Source: Lysobacteraceae bacterium
Lineage (GTDB): Bacteria > Pseudomonadota > Gammaproteobacteria > Xanthomonadales > Ahniellaceae
Length of the DNA: 36,667 nt
NCBI GenBank assembly: GCA_021299185.1
Contig: JAJTHZ010000033.1
Span: forward strand, 1-36,667
Direction of reading: 5' to 3'
Shown here: in pieces, positions 32,803-36,667 of the stretch
How the letters are laid out: every line of letters begins with the position of its first letter
Position numbering within the stretch: position 1 is the stretch's first letter
Translations under genes and position numbers: made by a program
Notes under the pieces: model-generated
Told to the model about the DNA's origin: nothing
The model's database searches: none
The model's input: only the letters and a program-made list of their open reading frames with translations

Positions 32803-33545
32803 GGCCGCCTCCGCGCGATCCACAGGCGCGTCTCGAACGGCACCTGCAGCACCGTCGCGCCGTCGACCAGCGCGGCGATCGCAGCCAGCACACGAGGCAG
32901 CTGCGTGCCGGCCTGCCGCACCACCGTGGCATGGGCGCGGAAGCCCTCGACGAATGCCGCCGGCGTGGTCTGGTGCCGATGCGACAGGACCTCGGCGCAC
33001 GCCGGCTCGAAGGCAGGGTGGGCATCGATCGTCGGCGCGGGGTCTTCGCGGCGCCGGCCGGGCGCGAAGCCAGGCACGATCTCGCGGATGGCGCGCTCCA
33101 CCGCTGCCTGCAGGGGGTCGTCGAGCCGACGGTGGTTCCACAGCACCAGCAGTGCGCCTCCCGGCCGCAGCACTCGCGCCGCCTCGTCGAGCGCCGCGCC
33201 CGACGCGACGACGTTGAACGAGGATGCGAAGCTCGCGACATCGCATGCAGCGGCCGGCAGCGGCAGCGCCTCGCCGCGCGCATCGTGCCAGCGCACCGTC
33301 GGCGGCGCGAGCGCGCGCCCGATCGCGCGCATGGCGGCATTGGGCTCGACCGCCTCCACTGCGTAACCCGCCGCCGCCAGCATGCGCGCGAAACGCGCGG
33401 TGCCGGCGCCGATGTCGACCGCTTGGCCGGCGGCCGGCGCACCGGCGGCGACCGCGGCGGCGAGGGTGTCCGGATGGTAGGGTGCGCGCGCCTCGTAGTG
33501 CGCGGCTTGCGCGGTGTAGTCCCAAGCGAGGCCCTGATCGGTCAC
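32787..33545 (-). CDS. SAM-dependent methyltransferase, predicted phosphoramidate O-methyltransferase
   Basis: 252 residues, class I Rossmann methyltransferase (Methyltransf_11-like). Motif I is VDIGAGTARFARMLA, followed by VEAVEPNAAM and the motif-IV region ACDVASFASSFNVV; LRPGGALLVLWN is the post-II strand. C. jejuni has two methyltransferases (Cj1419, Cj1420) in the equivalent cluster that add the O-methyl to phosphoramidate; this operon has one. The start GTG overlaps the previous stop as GTGA (33545-33542). It could alternatively methylate the acceptor. Confidence 0.85.
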   Translation of the reverse strand: MTDQGLAWDYTAQAAHYEARAPYHPDTLAAAVAAGAPAAGQAVDIGAGTARFARMLAAAGYAVEAVEPNAAMRAIGRALAPPTVRWHDARGEALPLPAAACDVASFASSFNVVASGAALDEAARVLRPGGALLVLWNHRRLDDPLQAAVERAIREIVPGFAPGRRREDPAPTIDAHPAFEPACAEVLSHRHQTTPAAFVEGFRAHATVVRQAGTQLPRVLAAIAALVDGATVLQVPFETRLWIARRRPWSSR

Positions 33546-35837
33546 GCCTCGCCCTCCAGCACGGCAAGGGCATGGCGCTGCGGGTCGATCCGCAGGCGCG
33601 CTGCCCGCGCGAGCCGCTCGAACCGGGGCAGGCCGAGGCCGAGCACGGCTGGCACGTCGAGTTCCACGCAGCGCAGCGCCATGTGCGACTGCGGCCCGCC
33701 GAACGCGGTGAGCAACGCGGCCGGGCGACGCAGGAACACCCAGTCGAACCCGGGATCCGCGCTTTCGATCGCCAGTACCGCGGCCGGTGGCACCTGCCCG
33801 GGCGCCGTGTCGCGCGCGACGCGCAGCACGACACCGTCGGCTGCGCGCTTACCGAGGAAACTCGGGCGTCCTGCGGCGAACTCGGGCGTGGCGAGGTCGA
33901 TCGGCGCCTGCAGCAGCGACGGCACGCGCAGCGGGTGGTCGGCGGCGTGGCGGGCTTCGGCGCGTGTGGCGGCGTCGCACGCCGCGCCGGCATCGCGCGC
34001 CGCGGCCAACTGCGCCAGCGTGAGCCAGCCGAGCTGCCGGCGGTCGAGGCCGAGCCGGCCGCCGAACGAGGCGATCCCCTCCAGCAGCGCGGCGATCGCG
34101 CGCGCCAACGCGAACTTGCCGACTTCCCGCGCGCGCGAGGCGTCGGCGGCCATCCGCAGCAGGGTCGCTCCGTCGACCGTCCAGCCGTCGGCAGCGAGCA
34201 AGGCGTCGAGCCCGGCGAGGTCCGACGGCACCGGGATCGGCGCGGCATCCCAGGCAACGGCATGGACGGCGCGCTCGACGCCGACCAGCGGCACGTCGAT
34301 CTCGAAGGTGCCGGGGCGCAGCACTTCGGGATGCAGTCCATCGACGCCCGGTCGCCCCGGTCGGACCAGCGCGCCGGCGAGCGTGCCGGAGCCGGCGCGC
34401 ACGCGGTCCCCCTGCGCGGCGTCGAGCGCCCCGACCCGCACCGCCGAACGCAGCAGCGCGGCCCCGATGAAGTCCAGCCGCGCGGCGCGCGCGAACGGCA
34501 ACGCCGCGCCGCGCCGCACGTGCGCGAGCGCCGCCCGCAGGGCCTGCGGGCCGCCCGGCACGGGCCAGCAGGCCTGGGCACGCCGTTCGGCGGACTCGCG
34601 TTCGGCGGCGACCCGCGCAGGCGCGAATGCGGCGAGCGAGTGCCGCCGAAGGGCATCCGCGATGCGGCGCGCGCGATCGCCACCGAGCCCGCCGGCGCAC
34701 AGGCGCGCGACGCGATCGAACTCGGCGCAGGTGACCGCCACTTCCAGTTCCACCCGGTCATGCAGCGCGGGGGCGTCGGCCAGCCGGCGGCACCACGCAC
34801 GCACCGCCGCCGCGGCGTCGGCCGCGCCGACGGTCGCAGGCAGCAGGGAAGCGAAACTCGCCGCGACATCGACGCACGGCCGGCCGGCGATGCCGACCAA
34901 CAGGTCGCTGCGCGGCGGTCGCCGATAGCCGAGCGTGGCGCGAGCCTGCCACCACGTGCCGTGCGCCAGCAGCGCATCGAACAGCGAGCGGGCCAAGGGG
35001 CGCGGGTGTTCGCCCAGCAGCTCGGCCGGATTCCAGTCCGGCATCAGGCCGAATAGCGCGGGGCGCCGCGGCCCGCGCGAGGCCGCGCTGCGCTCGCGAT
35101 CGCGCCGCGCGCACCGCCGCCGCATCGACGCACGGCGCGGCGAGCGGCCGGAACTGCAGCAACCACAGGCGCCCGCGGGCGCGCACCAGTTCTAGTTCGA
35201 ACGGCGAGCCGCCCGCCAGCGCTCCGACTTCCGTCAGCAGCGCCAGCGCGGGGCGCGCCCAGCGTGGCACGGGACCCCGCGCGGCATGCGCCACGTACAG
35301 CGTGTCGGCGGCCGCAGTGCCGGCCGTGATCGCGGCCGGATCGATCCCGATCGCCCGACTGATGCAGCGATAGGGTGCCCCGTCGCCCGGGGCGTGGCTG
35401 GCGGCGACCAGCGCCGCCTCGATGCCGGCCACGAAGCGCTGCACGAGGACCTGGTCCCCGGCGCGCGGCGCGCCGTAGCTGGCGAAGACCGCGTCGACGG
35501 CCGCACCGAGATGTTCCGCCGGGATGTCGAGCGCGGTGTGATAGCGGCCCGCGCCACCGGCGCCAACCGCGTCCTCGCCCGGCCTCGCACTGCGCACCGC
35601 GAACCGGGCCCCGCCGACGGCCCGCGGCAGCGCGCGCTCGAGCGCGGCGCGATTCGACTGCCAGGCGCCGCGGGGAACCGTGCAGCCGTCCGGAATGCGC
35701 GCCACGCGCACGCGCCCGCGCAGCGCATCGAGCAGGCTGGCCTTGTCGGCGCCGGGCGCGCGCGACAGTGCGCTGCACGCGGCGGACCCGTGGGAACCGA
35801 TCGATCGATGTCGTTGCGAGCGCCTGGCCGATTCCAT
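33542..35837 (-). CDS. PEP-synthase-like L-glutamine kinase, read in two frames (frameshift near 35060)
   Basis: The gene starts at the ATG at 35837 (GGAGAG upstream). Its first ~259 codons give the ATP-grasp domain of PEP synthases: FAVRSARPGEDA, GRYHTALDI, QVLVQRFVAGIEAAL, ending LWLLQFRPLAAP. From about 35059 to the stop at 33542 the homologous reading continues in the next frame, beginning ALFGLMPDWNPAE, a segment typical of the C. jejuni Cj1418-type glutamine kinase. It ends with the phosphohistidine region TAFGGPQSHMALR. Dropping one C in the CCCC run (plus strand 35060-35063) joins the two halves into 764 residues. The glutamine kinase phosphorylates the amide nitrogen of glutamine with ATP, giving AMP and phosphate. 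A reading of the C-terminal half from 35125 as a separate gene is possible but unlikely. First gene of the operon. Confidence 0.8.
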
Positions 35838-35913
35838 GCGAACTCTCCAAGGACCCGACGGGCACGACGACCCGCCCCCACCGTCGATCCCCTCCCCATC
35901 GCCAGGAGGTGTG

Positions 35914-35942
35914 AATGTATCGCCTCGTCGCGCGACGCGGAA
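35914..35942 (-). promoter_or_regulatory. Possible promoter of the phosphoramidate operon
   Basis: On the minus strand TTCCGC (35942-35937) and TACATT (35919-35914) are spaced 17 bases, about 77 bases before the glutamine kinase ATG. The -10 is good, the -35 weak. It is the best match in the 170-base divergent gap to lemA. Confidence 0.3.
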
Positions 35943-35975
35943 GGCGGCGCCCCGGTCGAGTGATGCGCATTGCGC

Positions 35976-35981
35976 TATTGT
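35976..35981 (+). promoter_or_regulatory. Possible -10 element of lemA
   Basis: TATTGT in GCGCTATTGTTC lies 29 bases before the GTG at 36011. It would place the transcription start after the upstream in-frame ATG at 35915, which favours the shorter LemA. Confidence 0.3.
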
Positions 35982-36010
35982 TCGCGGCCCCGTTCGGGCC
36001 AGGAGTGACG

Positions 36011-36568
36011 GTGTACGCCGAGGTCTGGATCGTGCTTTTCCTCGCTGTGGTGCCGCTACTGTGGGCCATCCTGGCCTTCAACGCCCTGGTGCGCGCGCGC
36101 AACCAGGTGCGCGCGGCGTTCGCCGACGTCGACGTGCAGCTGACCAAGCGCCACGATCTGGTGCCGGTGCTGGTGGAATCGGTGCGCGGCTACGTCGCGC
36201 ACGAGCGCGAGACGCTGGACGACGTGGTGCGCCTGCGCGGGGCGGCCGGCAAGCCGCGCGCGGATGCCGACAGCGAGGCGCGCGAGAACGCGCTGGCGGG
36301 CGCGATGGGCCGCCTGCTGGCCCTGGTCGAGGCCTATCCGGACCTCAAGGCCGACGGGCAGTTCGCGCAGTTGATGCGGGAACTGGTCGCGGTCGAGGAC
36401 GCGCTGCAGTATGCACGCCGGTACTACAACGGCTCGGTGCGCGACCTGAACAACCGCATCCAGCGCTTCCCCGGCCTGCTGGTGGCGCGCGCGCTCGGCT
36501 TCACCGAACAGGCGTTCTACGAGGTGGCGCGGGTCGAACACCGCGCCGCGCCGCAGGTTTCGCTGTAG
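36011..36568 (+). CDS. lemA: LemA family membrane protein
   Basis: 185 residues from the GTG at 36011 (AGGAG five bases upstream). The N-terminal transmembrane helix (VWIVLFLAVVPLLWAILAF) is followed by a long helical domain with the LemA hallmarks: LTKRHDLVPVLVESVRGYVAHE and ALQYARRYYNGSVRDLNNRI, then FPGLLVARALGF. Function is unclear in most bacteria; LemA is often followed by a TPM-domain gene, but the window ends here. An in-frame ATG at 35915 has a perfect AGGAGGTG and would add 32 Arg-rich residues; the family start and the -10 at 35976 argue for the shorter form. Confidence 0.9.
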   Translation: MYAEVWIVLFLAVVPLLWAILAFNALVRARNQVRAAFADVDVQLTKRHDLVPVLVESVRGYVAHERETLDDVVRLRGAAGKPRADADSEARENALAGAMGRLLALVEAYPDLKADGQFAQLMRELVAVEDALQYARRYYNGSVRDLNNRIQRFPGLLVARALGFTEQAFYEVARVEHRAAPQVSL

Positions 36569-36596
36569 GCCGGCGCCGGGCGCCGAGGCCGCCCGC

Positions 36597-36667
36597 GGGG
36601 GGGGGGGGGGGCCCCCCCCGGGGGGGGCCGAACCGGGCCCGGCGGCGAAACTTAGGGGTTTGCCCCC
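36597..36667. other. G/C homopolymer contig-end noise
   Basis: Fifteen G, eight C and eight G in direct succession (36597-36627), then sequence with no coding sense. It looks like an assembly or sequencing artefact at a contig end, not biology. Confidence 0.75.

Noticed and set aside
29837-33545. Sulfate activation and sulfation cluster (CysC-like kinase plus sulfotransferase)
   Set aside because: No ATP sulfurylase; the adjacent PEP-synthase-like glutamine kinase, nucleotidyltransferase and GATase match the phosphoramidate pathway instead, and the sulfotransferase 5'-loop is altered.
35060-35063. Phase-variable homopolymer controlling the glutamine kinase
   Set aside because: The run is only four bases, too short for efficient slippage; a sequencing error or fixed indel is simpler.
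33542-35125. C-terminal half of the glutamine kinase as an independent gene starting at 35125
   Set aside because: Its first ~20 residues are out-of-frame Arg-rich sequence, family homology crosses the junction, and removing one base joins both halves; a split gene is possible but less likely.

Overview
This window is very GC-rich and densely packed DNA from a gammaproteobacterium, most likely a Lysobacter/Xanthomonas-type (Xanthomonadales) bacterium. That placement is an inference from four things: the HU protein with a lysine/alanine-rich tail, a secreted protein ending in an LFANGFE-type tail, paired GTGGGAGC REP hairpins, and a MocR regulator divergent from a small rhodanese. Both ends look like contig ends. 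The left edge cuts into an ISL3-family insertion sequence and the right edge runs into G/C homopolymer noise.

Layout, left to right. (1) 1-5.8 kb is a patched region: an ISL3-type IS end that has removed the N-terminus of an OPT peptide transporter, a remnant of a repeat-domain surface protein, an intact secreted amidohydrolase, a GNAT-rhodanese pair divergent from a MocR regulator with a visible direct-repeat operator, and a second amidohydrolase C-terminal stub. (2) 5.8-10 kb, all minus strand: deoxyribose-phosphate aldolase, a PilN-like/DUF4124-like secreted protein, a secreted unknown, a double cNMP-binding/rhodanese protein, and a DUF3014 protein. (3) 10.0-10.4 kb is a repeat-filled intergenic stretch. 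(4) 10.4-28.9 kb is mostly household and secreted functions: a tricorn-like S41 protease, a DUF1801 protein and an HU protein that both carry histone-H1-like tails, an SDR, a large choice-of-anchor I/phytase-esterase-like protein, an AlkC/AlkD-type DNA glycosylase, an S9 prolyl-oligopeptidase lipoprotein, a pseudouridine synthase, a tandem REP array, a GH13 amylase, a GGDEF cyclase, fructose-1,6-bisphosphatase and an NAD-dependent epimerase. (5) 29.1-29.8 kb: a 2OG-Fe(II) oxygenase. (6) 29.8-35.8 kb: a tightly overlapping six-gene minus-strand operon. (7) 36.0-36.6 kb: LemA.

The operon in (6) is the most interesting part. It encodes, in transcription order, a PEP-synthase-like kinase, a SAM methyltransferase, a nucleotidyltransferase, an APS-kinase-like kinase, a sulfotransferase-fold protein and a class I glutamine amidotransferase-type hydrolase. 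Apart from the transferase, this is the enzyme set known from Campylobacter jejuni (Cj1415-Cj1420) for the O-methyl phosphoramidate capsule modification: glutamine kinase, CTP:phosphoglutamine cytidylyltransferase, CDP-glutamine hydrolase, CDP-amidate kinase and methyltransferase. I infer a phosphoramidate-group biosynthesis and transfer pathway here. The sulfotransferase-like protein would be the transferase, using a PAPS-like 3'-phospho-CDP-amidate donor. The acceptor is unknown. The first gene reads in two frames in this sequence, consistent with a single-base indel around 35,060.
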